A stretch of 64,000 nt of DNA from Planctomycetota bacterium (GCA_018242525.1 JAFEBS010000059.1:3949-67948), one strand, 5' to 3'. Shown: positions 9,445 to 18,105, counted from the first letter of the stretch. The notes: a model not told the origin generated them from the sequence alone. A program made the numbers and translations.

Positions 9445-11631
9445 GTGAGATTTCCCCTGACACGGAACGATTCGAATCGACTCAGAAAACTCGCCACGGT
9501 GGCAGTCCTTGGCGTTACCTTCGCTGGCGTCTGGTCACGCGTGAACTACGTGGCCGCAGTGGACGTGCCCGAAAAGTCCACCGCCTTGCCGGCCAACAAT
9601 CCGTTTGCGGCACCGAGCCCGCTACCGTTCCACGCGCCGGCGTTCGACAAGATTCGGATTGACGACTTTCTGCCGACATTCACGTTCGGAATGAAGCAGC
9701 AGCTTGCCGAGATGAATGCGATCGCCAAGCAGGCGGAACCTCCCACGTTCACGAACACCATTGAGGCCATGGAACGATCCGGAGCGCTGCTGACCCGCGT
9801 CGACAATGTCTTTTCCAACCTGACTTCGGCCGAGAAAAACAAGGCCCTGCAGAACATTGAAACGGAACTCGCTCCCCTGCGATCCGTCCATTCGGACAAC
9901 ATCCTGCTGAACCGCCCGTTGTTTCAACGTGTCGAAAAAGTCTGGCAGACAAAAGAATCTCTCGGACTCACCCCAGAACAGGCTGAAGTTCTGAAGCAGC
10001 GTTATGAAAGTTTCGTCCGGGCGGGGGCCAGGCTCAGTGACCAGGATCAAGGACGGATTCGATCACTGAACGAACAGCTGTCCAAGCTCGAAACGAAGTT
10101 TGAAGAGAATCTGCTGGCGATCGCCAAAGAACGGGCGGTTGTCGTTGACACGGCCGCGGAACTCGACGGCATGTCGGCTGCCGAAATCTCCGCGGCGGCG
10201 CAGGCAGCCAAAGCGCGTGGACTGGATGGGAAGTATCTGATCCAGATCTCCAATACCACGCGTGTGCCGGTTCTCACTTCGCTGAACAATCGAGCCCTGC
10301 GTCAGCGTGTCTGGGAAGCGTCTGCCAACCGGGGCCTGGGACGCGATGGCGGAATTGATAATCGTGGACTGGTGCTGGAGATTGCCCAGTTTCGCGCGGA
10401 GCGTGCGAAGGTTCTGGGCTACGAAAGCCATGCTGCCTATAAGTTGCAGAATCAAATGGCGAAGACTCCCGCCGCTGCTCGAAAGATGCTGACGGACCTT
10501 GTCCCCGGAGTCCTGGAACGAGTCCAGCAGGAAGCCAGCGACCTGAAGGCCATGATCAAGGAATGCGGCGAAAGCCATGAATTGGCCCCGTGGGATTGGG
10601 AGTATTATGCCGAGAAAGTCCGCAAGGCTCGGTTTGAAGTGGATGAGTCAATCGTCAGGCCGTACTTCGAACTGGATTCCGTTCTTAAGAACGGCGTGTT
10701 CTTTACAATGAACAAATTGTACGGAATCTCTTTTCGCGAACGAAAGGATCTGCCCGTCTACCACCCGGACGTGCGGGTGTTTGACGTCATTGATCGAGAC
10801 GGATCCCAGATCGGACTGTTCTATGCAGACTACTTCAAACGCGATACCAAGCGTGGAGGTGCCTGGATGAGTTCCTTTGTGGATCAGTCCAGGTTACTTC
10901 ATGAAAAGCCGGTGATTGTCAACTGCCTCAACATTCCCCGTCCAGCCGACGGGGAACCGGCGCTGATCAGCTTTGACAATGTGACCACTCTGTTCCATGA
11001 AATGGGTCACGCGCTGCACGGACTGTTTTCAGATGTGACGTACCCCACTGTTGCGGGGACGGCGACACCCCGTGATTTCGTGGAATTCCCTTCGACGTTT
11101 GAGGAAGACTGGGCCATTCAGCCGGAGATTCTGGCCAACTATGCCCGGCACTATCAAACAGGGGATCCGATCCCCAAAGACCTGCTCGATAAAGCCGTCA
11201 GGGCCAAGAAATTCAACAAGGGATTCGAAACGCTGGAGTATCTGGCGGCGGCCTTGCTGGATCTCGAATGGCATTCGCTGGACAGTGCGCAGATCCCGGC
11301 AGACGTCGAGAAGTTTGAAGCCGAGTCGCTCAAAAAAGTGGGCGTGAATCATCCTGCCGTTCCTCCCCGTTATCGGACAGCGTACTTTGCTCACATCTGG
11401 TCCGGGGGATATTCGTCGAGCTACTATGCGTATCTCTGGAGTGAAGTGCTGGCCGCGGACGCGTTTGCACATATGATCGCGAAAGGCGGCTGCACGCGAG
11501 ATAACGGCAACTTGTTCCGAACGGAAATCCTGAGTCGCGGATCCAGTCGTGATCCGATGGCCTCCTACAAGGCATTTCGCGGAATGGAGCCGACGGTGGA
11601 TGCACTGCTGATTCGGCGCGGATTGAAGTAG
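9445..11631 (+). CDS. M3 family zinc oligopeptidase (Dcp/OpdA-like), exported
   Basis: A 728-residue metallopeptidase of family M3 (oligopeptidase A / dipeptidyl carboxypeptidase type), which trims short peptides. The zinc site is HEMGHALHG at about residues 518-526, and the third ligand Glu is in FVEFPSTFEEDW. The C-terminal region with IWSGGYSSSYYAYLWSEVLA is characteristic of the family. The first 40 residues hold a basic stretch followed by a hydrophobic core (VAVLGVTFAGVW), which looks like a signal peptide. The enzyme therefore probably acts in the periplasm rather than the cytosol. The GTG start at 9445 is the best start in frame. It is divergent from the oxidoreductase operon, and the 273 bp between them must hold both promoters. 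Length is normal for the family plus a leader. Confidence 0.93.
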   Translation: MRFPLTRNDSNRLRKLATVAVLGVTFAGVWSRVNYVAAVDVPEKSTALPANNPFAAPSPLPFHAPAFDKIRIDDFLPTFTFGMKQQLAEMNAIAKQAEPPTFTNTIEAMERSGALLTRVDNVFSNLTSAEKNKALQNIETELAPLRSVHSDNILLNRPLFQRVEKVWQTKESLGLTPEQAEVLKQRYESFVRAGARLSDQDQGRIRSLNEQLSKLETKFEENLLAIAKERAVVVDTAAELDGMSAAEISAAAQAAKARGLDGKYLIQISNTTRVPVLTSLNNRALRQRVWEASANRGLGRDGGIDNRGLVLEIAQFRAERAKVLGYESHAAYKLQNQMAKTPAAARKMLTDLVPGVLERVQQEASDLKAMIKECGESHELAPWDWEYYAEKVRKARFEVDESIVRPYFELDSVLKNGVFFTMNKLYGISFRERKDLPVYHPDVRVFDVIDRDGSQIGLFYADYFKRDTKRGGAWMSSFVDQSRLLHEKPVIVNCLNIPRPADGEPALISFDNVTTLFHEMGHALHGLFSDVTYPTVAGTATPRDFVEFPSTFEEDWAIQPEILANYARHYQTGDPIPKDLLDKAVRAKKFNKGFETLEYLAAALLDLEWHSLDSAQIPADVEKFEAESLKKVGVNHPAVPPRYRTAYFAHIWSGGYSSSYYAYLWSEVLAADAFAHMIAKGGCTRDNGNLFRTEILSRGSSRDPMASYKAFRGMEPTVDALLIRRGLK

Positions 11632-11681
11632 CTTCGGACCGATGGCTGTCGCAGACACACGCATCGACAGTAGCGAGGGAA

Positions 11682-11702
11682 CCACCCCGACAGGCGGGGT
11701 GG
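11682..11702. terminator. GC-rich hairpin between convergent genes
   Basis: CCACCCCG / CGGGGTGG form a perfect 8-bp stem with a 5-base loop between the stop codons of the M3 peptidase and coaB, which converge. There is no T-run, so it may only assist termination or protect the 3' ends. Confidence 0.4.
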
Positions 11703-11725
11703 CGGGGAAATGGACGTCGTACCCG

Positions 11726-12355
11726 TCAGTGTTGCACAACCGCTTGAGTGATCCAGTTCCAGAGTTCCTGTGCGACGTGCAACTTGGTTCCTGAGAATGT
11801 GGCGACGGTCTGTCCCGCGGCGTCGATGACTTCAATGCGGTTGGATTCACTGCCGATCGCCGTGGGTCGATTCAGGACGATGGCGTCGCAGTTCTTTTCC
11901 TTCAGCTTTCGCAAGGCATTGACGTGAGCGTACTCGTCCGACTCCAGGGCGAAGCCGATGATCCACCGATTCCCCTTCTGTCGGCCCAGGTCTGCCAGGA
12001 CATCAGCTGTTTCCACCAACTCGAGCTCCAGGGAGACGCCCTTCTTGGCGAGCTTCCCAGGAAATCGCGATTTGGGGCGATAATCGCACACGGCGGCTGT
12101 GGCAATCACACCCTGGCATTTGGGGAATTGCTCGCTGCAGACTGCCAGTAATTCGTCGGTGGTTTCCACCGGATGCAGTTCACAACCCGCCGGTGGGGTT
12201 AGAGAGACGGGACCACAGGCGAGGACAACTTCGTGACCGGCCGCCATGACAGCCTCGGCCAGTGCAAAGCCCATCCGACCGCTGCTGGCGTTCGACAGAT
12301 ACCGCACGTCATCCAGGTATTCACGCGTGGGACCAGCTGTGATCAGGATACGCAT
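11726..12355 (-). CDS. coaB: Phosphopantothenate-cysteine ligase (CoaB), stand-alone
   Basis: A 209-residue protein matching the CoaB half of bifunctional CoaBC (DFP family, PF04127). It begins ILITAGPTREYLDDVRYLSN, continues SSGRMGFALAEAVMAAGHEV and VLACGPVSLTPP, then FAL-ESDEYAH (RKLKEKNCDAIVLN follows) and ends with the dimer-strand region. CoaB joins 4'-phosphopantothenate to cysteine using CTP in CoA synthesis. In most bacteria it is fused downstream of CoaC. Here it is a separate gene 144 bp after the coaC stop, with a 106-bp palindromic element filling the gap. The start context has no strong Shine-Dalgarno. Length equals that of the isolated domain, so it should be functional. Confidence 0.93.
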   Translation of the reverse strand: MRILITAGPTREYLDDVRYLSNASSGRMGFALAEAVMAAGHEVVLACGPVSLTPPAGCELHPVETTDELLAVCSEQFPKCQGVIATAAVCDYRPKSRFPGKLAKKGVSLELELVETADVLADLGRQKGNRWIIGFALESDEYAHVNALRKLKEKNCDAIVLNRPTAIGSESNRIEVIDAAGQTVATFSGTKLHVAQELWNWITQAVVQH

Positions 12356-12372
12356 TCGACCGGTCCATGCCC

Positions 12373-12478
12373 TGGCAGCCCGAGGAAGAAGGGGTCTGAC
12401 CCTCTCCGGGCATGCGATTTTTCAAGATCGAATTCATGGCCCTCCAAAGGGTCAGACCCCTTTTTCCACGGGCTGCCA
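12373..12478. repeat. 106-bp palindromic element between coaC and coaB
   Basis: The outer ends TGGCAGCCCG and CGGGCTGCCA are perfect inverted repeats. The inner arms AAGGGGTCTGACCCT and AAAGGGTCAGACCCC pair around a centre containing TTCAAGATCGAATTCA. A close relative lies at 51304-51401 with the same inner arms, and 23009-23110 shares the central core. It has the size and symmetry of a REP/BIME or MITE-type non-autonomous element. Transcripts crossing it would fold into a long hairpin between the two CoA-pathway genes. Confidence 0.8.
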
Positions 12479-12499
12479 AGTCTACTTCGGTCACCGAAT

Positions 12500-13048
12500 T
12501 CAGTGAGTGGTCAGCAGGCGCACAATCGCTTCCTGGATTTCTGCAGGCTCGGCCATGCGGCCAGCCCCGACCTGCCCGCAACTGAGCCACCCCGTACCCG
12601 GCTCAACGAACTGAACACCGTCATCCCGCAATCGCTGTACATTACGCTGCACGGCGGGCTTTGCCCACATTTCGCAGTTCATGGCGGGAGCCAGCAAGAT
12701 CGGGCAGGTGGCGGTTAGCGCCAGCGTCGACAGCAGGTCATCGGCAAAACCGTTCGCGACTGCAGCCAGATAGTTCGCCGTGGCGGGGGCGACTATCAGC
12801 AATTCGGCTCGTTGAGCCAGGCCGATATGCTCCCCTCGAAAATGCTCAACGGGTCGAAACAGTTCCCGATGGACCGGCCGACCCGTCAATGCTTCAAATG
12901 TGGTGGCACCGATAAAGCGTTCCGCCGATTCCGTCATGACGACGCTGACCCCGGCACCCGCCTGAACGAGCTTGCTGCACAAATCGGCGGTCTTGTAGGC
13001 GGCAATGCCACCCGAGACACCCAGCAACAACTCGCGACCACGCATCAT
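12500..13048 (-). CDS. coaC: Phosphopantothenoylcysteine decarboxylase (CoaC), stand-alone
   Basis: A 182-residue flavoprotein (PF02441) corresponding to the CoaC half of CoaBC. It starts RELLLGVSGGIAAYKTADLC, has SVVMTESAERFI, the active-site region EHIGLAQRAELLIVAPATAN, FADDLLSTLAL, the substrate-binding APAMNCEMW and the flexible flap GTGWLSCGQVGAGRMAEP with its Cys. It uses FMN to decarboxylate phosphopantothenoylcysteine in CoA synthesis. It follows rpoZ with only 9 bp between, matching the common gmk-rpoZ-coaBC order. The gene ends cleanly with a stop after LLTTH, before the palindromic element, instead of running into CoaB. Confidence 0.93.
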   Translation of the reverse strand: MMRGRELLLGVSGGIAAYKTADLCSKLVQAGAGVSVVMTESAERFIGATTFEALTGRPVHRELFRPVEHFRGEHIGLAQRAELLIVAPATANYLAAVANGFADDLLSTLALTATCPILLAPAMNCEMWAKPAVQRNVQRLRDDGVQFVEPGTGWLSCGQVGAGRMAEPAEIQEAIVRLLTTH

Positions 13049-13057
13049 GCCCCCGGC

Positions 13058-13330
13058 CTACAGATCGTCCAGCGACGGACCGCTATCGAAGTGACGTTCC
13101 CGAGTCGGCAGTTGATCGGCACGCGTCACGACGGCACCGCTGGCGTCGAGAAAAATCTTGTCTTGAATGATTTCCTGAATCACGACTTCCATCGGATTCT
13201 TGGTCTGAATTTCGACCAGTTGCTTCGCGCCACGATTCAGGGCCACCATGCGCTTCTGAATCAGGGTGGACAGCTTGAAGCGTCCGCCGACCTTCTTGAC
13301 GATTTCTTCTTCTTTCAGTTCTTCCAGCAT
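13058..13330 (-). CDS. rpoZ: RNA polymerase omega subunit (RpoZ)-like protein
   Basis: A 90-residue protein with the omega-subunit pattern: MLEELKEEEIVKKVGGRF, KLSTLIQKRMVALNRGAK, then a short variable tail. Omega binds the beta-prime C-terminus and helps assemble RNA polymerase. The gene order yicC-gmk-rpoZ-coaC supports the call strongly even though the sequence is divergent. The ATG at 13330 is favoured because AGGA lies 5 bases upstream. The in-frame ATG at 13342 would add MRTP and lacks such a site. Confidence 0.82.
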   Translation of the reverse strand: MLEELKEEEIVKKVGGRFKLSTLIQKRMVALNRGAKQLVEIQTKNPMEVVIQEIIQDKIFLDASGAVVTRADQLPTRERHFDSGPSLDDL

Positions 13331-13511
13331 TGGCGTCCTCATTCAAGACCGATTGAACAATTCACTGCAAATCTCAGACGAACCATCAACTCGATGGGGC
13401 TGCCTGAAGTCATGATTCCATCAGTGGCGACGAACCCGCCGGTCGAGCGGATACGAGCCCAGTAGTGTGGCGGGTTCGGGCTGCGACCGCAAGTCCCAAT
13501 TTGAATTACGG

Positions 13512-14099
13512 TTACTCCGATTGATTCAACAGGATCTGGTTGATGGTTCCAATCGCCTGCTCCAGATCATCGTTGACAACCCGGTGGCGATAACGGTCAG
13601 CCAATTGCAATTCGTCCTGGACCTTTTTCAACCGACGTTGGATGGTCTCTTCTGAATCCGTTCCGCGTGACCGCAATCGCTGTTCACAGACTTCAATGGA
13701 AGGCGGTTCGAGAAAAATCGTGATGGCAGATGGGTACTGCTCCATGACCCGCAGCGCTCCCTGGACGTCGATCTCCAGAAACGCCCACCCCCCCTCGTTT
13801 CGAGCACGCTCCAACTCCGATTTCAACGTTCCATACCAGTAACCGGCTGCGAAGACTTCGGCGGTTTCGAGGAATTCCCCAGCTAGACGCCTGGAAGTAA
13901 AGTCTTCGTGTGTCAGGAAATAGTACGAAATCCCATGAGCTTCTCCGGGGCGGGGCGGCCGGGTGGTGGCTGAGACACATTTGACCAATCTCACCGGAGA
14001 ATCATGGATCAGGCGTTCGACGATCGTCGTCTTGCCAGTGCCACTGGGCCCTGACAAAACCACAACTCGAAACGGCTTCCCGATCAATTGGCCCGCCAC
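13512..14099 (-). CDS. gmk: Guanylate kinase
   Basis: A 195-residue P-loop kinase that phosphorylates GMP to GDP with ATP. It shows the Walker A motif VVLSGPSGTGKTTIVERL near the N-terminus, then CVSATTRPPRPGEAHGISYYF, where the GMP-binding Arg and Tyr residues lie. EIDVQGALRVMEQYP carries the Walker-B-like segment, followed by the lid RGTDSEETIQRRL. It sits between yicC and rpoZ in the usual bacterial order and is transcribed with them. Length matches the family. The N-terminal MAGQLIGKPF is plausible as the natural start. Confidence 0.96.
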   Translation of the reverse strand: MAGQLIGKPFRVVVLSGPSGTGKTTIVERLIHDSPVRLVKCVSATTRPPRPGEAHGISYYFLTHEDFTSRRLAGEFLETAEVFAAGYWYGTLKSELERARNEGGWAFLEIDVQGALRVMEQYPSAITIFLEPPSIEVCEQRLRSRGTDSEETIQRRLKKVQDELQLADRYRHRVVNDDLEQAIGTINQILLNQSE

Positions 14100-14139
14100 G
14101 TTCGTCCGCCTCCCTGTTTATCCTGGATCAACCGCCAGA

Positions 14140-15021
14140 CTATTCGACGTTCTGGACAATTTCCCGCATTCGCTCGACGCAGACTTTGGCTTCCACCGCG
14201 GCATGGGCAACACCCACGTGGTTGGACTTGGATCCAATGGTATTCACTTCGCGAAACAGTTCCTGGCACATGAAGTCCAGTTTACGGCCCTGGGACGCTT
14301 TATCATCGAGCAATTTCTGAAATTGGCTCAGGTGGCTGCGCAATCGCGTGATTTCTTCAGTGATGTCGCATCGGTCAGAGTGGATGGCGACTTCCCGCAG
14401 GACATCGGAGGGACTCAGGCGCGTGTCTAGATCCTTCACCAGCTCGTTGACCCGCTGCAGCAGTTTGTCGCGGTATTCATGGATGACCTGTGGTGCCATC
14501 GTGGTGATCTGGTCCACCTGGCAGGCAATGGCAGCACATTGGGCGAGCAATTCATCGGCCATTGAGGCCCCTTCGCGGCGTCGGAATTCACCCATGTGTA
14601 CGGCGGCGGCTCGTATTGTCCGCTCGACCACCGGCCACATCTGCTGGGCGGTGGTGGCGTCGAATGCGCCGTCATCCAGAACTCCCGGCAGCGTCAAGAG
14701 CGTGCTCAATTCGGGGGGTGCAACGGACAGGTCGGCGCAGATCTTTTGGATCTGCTGCCAATAATCGGCGACTGCCGCCGGGTTTATCCGCGGTGCCTGC
14801 GAATTCGCGGAGCGGTCGAAACGAATGGCCATCGAAACGCTGCCGCGAGAAATGGTCTCACGCAGCAGGTGCTCCATCTCGTTTTCGAATTGCAGGAATC
14901 CATCCGGACATCGCAGGGACAATTTGAAGTGGCGATTGTTGACACTGCGCAGCTCGACGCGACAGAGAACGTCACCCAGCCGCTCTCGCGCCTCACCGTA
15001 TCCTGTCATGCTGAGTAGCAC
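14140..15021 (-). CDS. YicC family endoribonuclease-like protein
   Basis: A 293-residue cytoplasmic protein of the YicC/YloC family. The N-terminus SMTGYGEARE, VELRSVNNRHFKLSLRCPD and ISRGSVSMAIRF match the YicC-like N domain. The C-terminal DUF1732 segment has EEITRLRSHLSQFQKLL and GRKLDFMCQELFREVNTIGSK. Members have been reported as RNases that act on small RNAs in E. coli and Bacillus. The GTG start at 15021 gives the four residues that normally precede SMTG. It lies 40 bp upstream of gmk, as in many bacteria, and the pair is probably co-transcribed. Confidence 0.93.
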   Translation of the reverse strand: MLLSMTGYGEARERLGDVLCRVELRSVNNRHFKLSLRCPDGFLQFENEMEHLLRETISRGSVSMAIRFDRSANSQAPRINPAAVADYWQQIQKICADLSVAPPELSTLLTLPGVLDDGAFDATTAQQMWPVVERTIRAAAVHMGEFRRREGASMADELLAQCAAIACQVDQITTMAPQVIHEYRDKLLQRVNELVKDLDTRLSPSDVLREVAIHSDRCDITEEITRLRSHLSQFQKLLDDKASQGRKLDFMCQELFREVNTIGSKSNHVGVAHAAVEAKVCVERMREIVQNVE

Positions 15022-15159
15022 GGCGTATCTCGCACCGCAAGGAAATCAAATCGTCTCAGGGAACACGTTCAACCTGATCGGATGAACACTCAATGGCCAC
15101 TCTCTGAACGTCTGACAGGGCGGCAGCCCGCTGAAGATCAGGTGAAGACCACGACCGGA

Positions 15160-15675
15160 CTATTCCGGCTTTGGCTCGGTGGCATTCTTCACGGCTTCAC
15201 CATCAACGGACTTCTTTTCAGGCTCGGCAGGCTTCTTCGCGTCGTCCACAGCAGGGTCGGCCTCGGCCTTGACGTCTGGCTTGGTCTCGTCCTTGGCAGG
15301 TGGCCCGTCCGTTTCAGCCGGCATCTTTTCGCCGGTTGCTTTTTCGGCAGCCGCTTCATCGACTTTATCGGAGTCCTTCTTCTCGTCTGCCGGGGCGGAT
15401 TTCAAAGTGGCAGCGGTTCCGGATTTAAAGCGTTTTGGCAGGCTGGTTGTGAGCAGGACACAAACGCATCCCAGGATAATCCAGATCGATGCCAGGACAA
15501 TCGTGATCCTGGTGAATACGTCGCCGGCACGGTTACCGAAGGCGCTTTGGCCCCCCATGCCACCGAAGGCACCGGCCAAACCGCCGCCCCGTCCACGCTG
15601 CAGCAGGATGATCCCGATCAAGATCAGTCCAACAAACGTGTTCAGCAGCATCATTGCATAAGTGAAATACAACAT
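15160..15675 (-). CDS. secG: Preprotein translocase subunit SecG with long acidic tail
   Basis: A 171-residue inner-membrane protein. The first TM segment is MMLLNTFVGLILIGIILLQR, followed by the Gly-rich cytoplasmic loop GRGGGLAGAFGGMGGQSAFG and the second TM segment ITIVLASIWIILGCVCVLL. This is the SecG pattern and gives the SecYEG channel its accessory subunit. The C-terminal 85 or so residues are low-complexity Ala/Lys/Glu/Asp/Pro sequence, making the protein about twice the usual SecG length. The ATG at 15675 follows AGGGA by about 10 bases. It lies 77 bp downstream of tpiA, a common SecG neighbour. The 138 bp to yicC show nothing else. Confidence 0.92.
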   Translation of the reverse strand: MLYFTYAMMLLNTFVGLILIGIILLQRGRGGGLAGAFGGMGGQSAFGNRAGDVFTRITIVLASIWIILGCVCVLLTTSLPKRFKSGTAATLKSAPADEKKDSDKVDEAAAEKATGEKMPAETDGPPAKDETKPDVKAEADPAVDDAKKPAEPEKKSVDGEAVKNATEPKPE

Positions 15676-15752
15676 TCTCAACGATTCCCTGTATTCTCGT
15701 CGCGGAGAGCCCCGGCTCCATCCTCACGACCATCCAAAGTCAGGCCACAACT

Positions 15753-16526
15753 CTAAACGCGGGCCAGTTCCGCAGCCGCGCTGATAATACCAAGAAACTG
15801 ATCGCTTTTCAGGCTCGCACCACCCACCAGTGCCCCGTCCACATTGGGTTGCGACAGGATTTCCTTTGCGTTCTCGGGCTTGACGCTACCGCCATATTGA
15901 ATCCGCAAAGCCGTCGCCAGACTGGCGTCGATGTGCATCGCAATCCAGTTGCGAATGAACGCGTGTGCCGATTCCGCCTGCTCGGGGGATGCCGTCACCC
16001 CGGTTCCGATCGCCCAGACGGGTTCGTACGCGATGACCATCTTTTGCAGTTGAGTTGCTGTGAATCCGGCCAGACCGCCTGCCAACTGAGTTTCCAGCAC
16101 AGTTTCAGTTCGTCCCGCCTGTCGATCTTCCAGAACCTCGCCGATACAAAAGATCACGCCCAGACCACGCTCCACCGAAGCTGCGATCTTGCGATTGATT
16201 GAGGCGTCGGTTTCACCGAAGAATTGGCGGCGTTCGCTGTGGCCAAGGATCACCCACTGACAACCGACATCAATCAGCATGTCGAGCGATGTTTCGCCCG
16301 TGAAGGCTCCGGACTTTTCGTGGTAAGCATTCTGTCCGCCCAGTGCGACGGGACTGCCCACCAGAACCTGCTGAACGGGCCACAGGAAGGGGAACGGAGG
16401 ACAAACCGCCACGTCAACGGCGGGATTGGACGCGGCCACGGCAGACGCCACTTCGCGAGCCAGCGATTGCGCTGACTGAAACGACGTGTTCATCTTCCAG
16501 TTTCCCGCCACAAATTTTCGCCGCAT
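15753..16526 (-). CDS. tpiA: Triosephosphate isomerase
   Basis: A 257-residue TIM-barrel enzyme that interconverts dihydroxyacetone phosphate and glyceraldehyde 3-phosphate. The catalytic residues are visible: Lys in GNWKMN (about 12), His in VILGHSERRQ, Glu in VIAYEPVWAIGTG, followed by the phosphate loop IQYGGSVKPENA and GALVGGASL. The ATG at 16526 has GAGAGGA 7 bases upstream. The GTG one codon earlier is less likely. It is followed by secG and preceded by pheA in the same orientation. Confidence 0.97.
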   Translation of the reverse strand: MRRKFVAGNWKMNTSFQSAQSLAREVASAVAASNPAVDVAVCPPFPFLWPVQQVLVGSPVALGGQNAYHEKSGAFTGETSLDMLIDVGCQWVILGHSERRQFFGETDASINRKIAASVERGLGVIFCIGEVLEDRQAGRTETVLETQLAGGLAGFTATQLQKMVIAYEPVWAIGTGVTASPEQAESAHAFIRNWIAMHIDASLATALRIQYGGSVKPENAKEILSQPNVDGALVGGASLKSDQFLGIISAAAELARV

Positions 16527-16630
16527 CACAATTTCCTCTCAATTACTTCCGGTCAAATCTTGGCCGTTGCCCTGCAAAAGGGTCGAGCCCGGGGCAGACT
16601 GAATGTTGAGCGTCGCTTTCACCCGACATT

Positions 16631-17785
16631 CTATTCGACGGGATCACTTTTCGGATAGGACCCCAAAACTTCCATGCGGACGGCGATCTTGGACAACTCT
16701 TCCAGCGCCCGCTTGACCTTAGCGTCTTTCACGTGGCCTTCGCAATCCAGAAAGAAAATATAACCTGTTTCCGGACCGCGTAATGGAAACGACTCGATCC
16801 AGGTCAGGTTCAGCTTGGACTGCTTAAAGATCGAAAGTGCATCTGACAGCGAACCCGGACGATGGGGAATCTGGAGCAGAAGCGACGTTCTGTCGCGACC
16901 GGTTGGGACTGCCGGGCGATCGCCAATCGTCGCGAAGCGGGTGACGTTCGTCTTGTTGTCCTCAATGTTTTCTGCCAGAACTTGCAAGCCATATTCCACG
17001 GCCGCTTGTTTCCCGGCGACGGCGGCCGCACCTGGTTTTTCGCGCGCCAGTTGAGCGGCGGTCGAAGTGCTGGTGACTTCGATCAAGCGTGCCTGAGGCA
17101 TGTTACGGCTGAGCCAATCGCGGCACTGGGACAACGCCTGTGGTTTGCTGTAGATCTCACTGATCTCACCACGCGGGGCGCGTCCCAGCAGATTATGGTG
17201 AATCGCGAGCTGGATTTCTCCACAAATCCTCAGTGGCAAACGGGTAAACATATCGAGCGTGTCGATGATTCGGCCATCGGTGCTGTTCTCGATCGGAACC
17301 ACTCCAAAGTCCGCATGACCTCGGTTCACTTCCTCAAAGACGGCTGGAATCGTGTTGACGGGGATCAAATTCGCAGATTCCCCAAACCGCTCAATCGCCG
17401 CCATGTGCGAGAAACTGAATGCAGGTCCCAGATAAGCCACGCGCTGGACCCGCGACTGGTTGCGAACGGCACTCAAGATATGGCGGAAGACGCCACGAAT
17501 GGTCCGACCCGGCAACGGACCCTGATTATCAGCTTCCAGTTTGGCATACAAATCGTCGTCGTTACGCGGATCGTAAATGATCGACTTACGGTCAGGTGTG
17601 GCTTCGATCAGTTTGATGGTCGCAGCAGCACGACGGTTGATCAATTTGACGATTTCCTGATCCAGCTTGGCGACTTCCGCCTCGGCACTCGCCGCCACCT
17701 TCGCAGATGATGCTGCCGCCGGCTTTGCCGAACTCGGTGCTACAGTTGGTCTTGCAGGCTTTTTAGGCACCGGTTTGCTGGCCAT
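16631..17785 (-). CDS. pheA: Bifunctional chorismate mutase/prephenate dehydratase (P-protein)
   Basis: A 384-residue enzyme of phenylalanine synthesis that converts chorismate to prephenate and then to phenylpyruvate. After an Ala/Pro/Lys-rich leader of about 35 residues comes an AroQ-type chorismate mutase (EVAKLDQEIVKLINRRAAAT, about 40-120). The prephenate dehydratase domain follows (RVAYLGPAFSFSHMAA, GVVPIENSTDGRI, and TNVTRFATIG with the catalytic Thr). The C-terminal ACT domain has HRPGSLSDAL and WIESFPLRG. The position usually read as ESRP, part of the phenylalanine feedback site, is ESFP here. The start at 17785 has GGGAG about 9 bases upstream. Confidence 0.95.
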   Translation of the reverse strand: MASKPVPKKPARPTVAPSSAKPAAASSAKVAASAEAEVAKLDQEIVKLINRRAAATIKLIEATPDRKSIIYDPRNDDDLYAKLEADNQGPLPGRTIRGVFRHILSAVRNQSRVQRVAYLGPAFSFSHMAAIERFGESANLIPVNTIPAVFEEVNRGHADFGVVPIENSTDGRIIDTLDMFTRLPLRICGEIQLAIHHNLLGRAPRGEISEIYSKPQALSQCRDWLSRNMPQARLIEVTSTSTAAQLAREKPGAAAVAGKQAAVEYGLQVLAENIEDNKTNVTRFATIGDRPAVPTGRDRTSLLLQIPHRPGSLSDALSIFKQSKLNLTWIESFPLRGPETGYIFFLDCEGHVKDAKVKRALEELSKIAVRMEVLGSYPKSDPVE

Positions 17786-18005
17786 CCACCACACTCCCGA
17801 TCAGGCTTAACTGAATTGCGCCCGCCAGATTTCGACAGCTTCTCTGGAAGGCTGGTCACATTTGCACGGTTGAATCTCAAATAGGCGAAATGACTTTTTT
17901 ACAGGTCAAGAATCGCTTTTGCAAGCAGCCTGCCAGTGTGCGGCTTTCGAGAGCCCAAAAATCAGACCCGAATCTCCCGAAATCGTCCCCACCGACTGAC
18001 GGAAC

Positions 18006-18061
18006 GCCATTTTGGCACGACCCGTTCAATCACTCCTCTGGAAGATTTTCGCCAAAATGGC
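18006..18061. promoter_or_regulatory. Pair of inverted 11-mers upstream of dnaK
   Basis: GCCATTTTGGC (18006-18016) and its exact reverse complement GCCAAAATGGC (18051-18061) are 34 bases apart. Each is itself a GCCA/TGGC near-palindrome. They could be a two-site operator or the stem of a hairpin. Function is inferred only. Confidence 0.5.
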
Positions 18062-18105
18062 AGTTATTGTGCAGGTCGGCAAGCGATCCCACCCTGGTAT
18101 CAATT

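Noticed and set aside
11726..13048. A simple frameshift in a fused coaBC gene
   Set aside because: The two reading frames are separated by 144 bp with a clean stop and a natural CoaB start, so a single-base change cannot restore a fusion.
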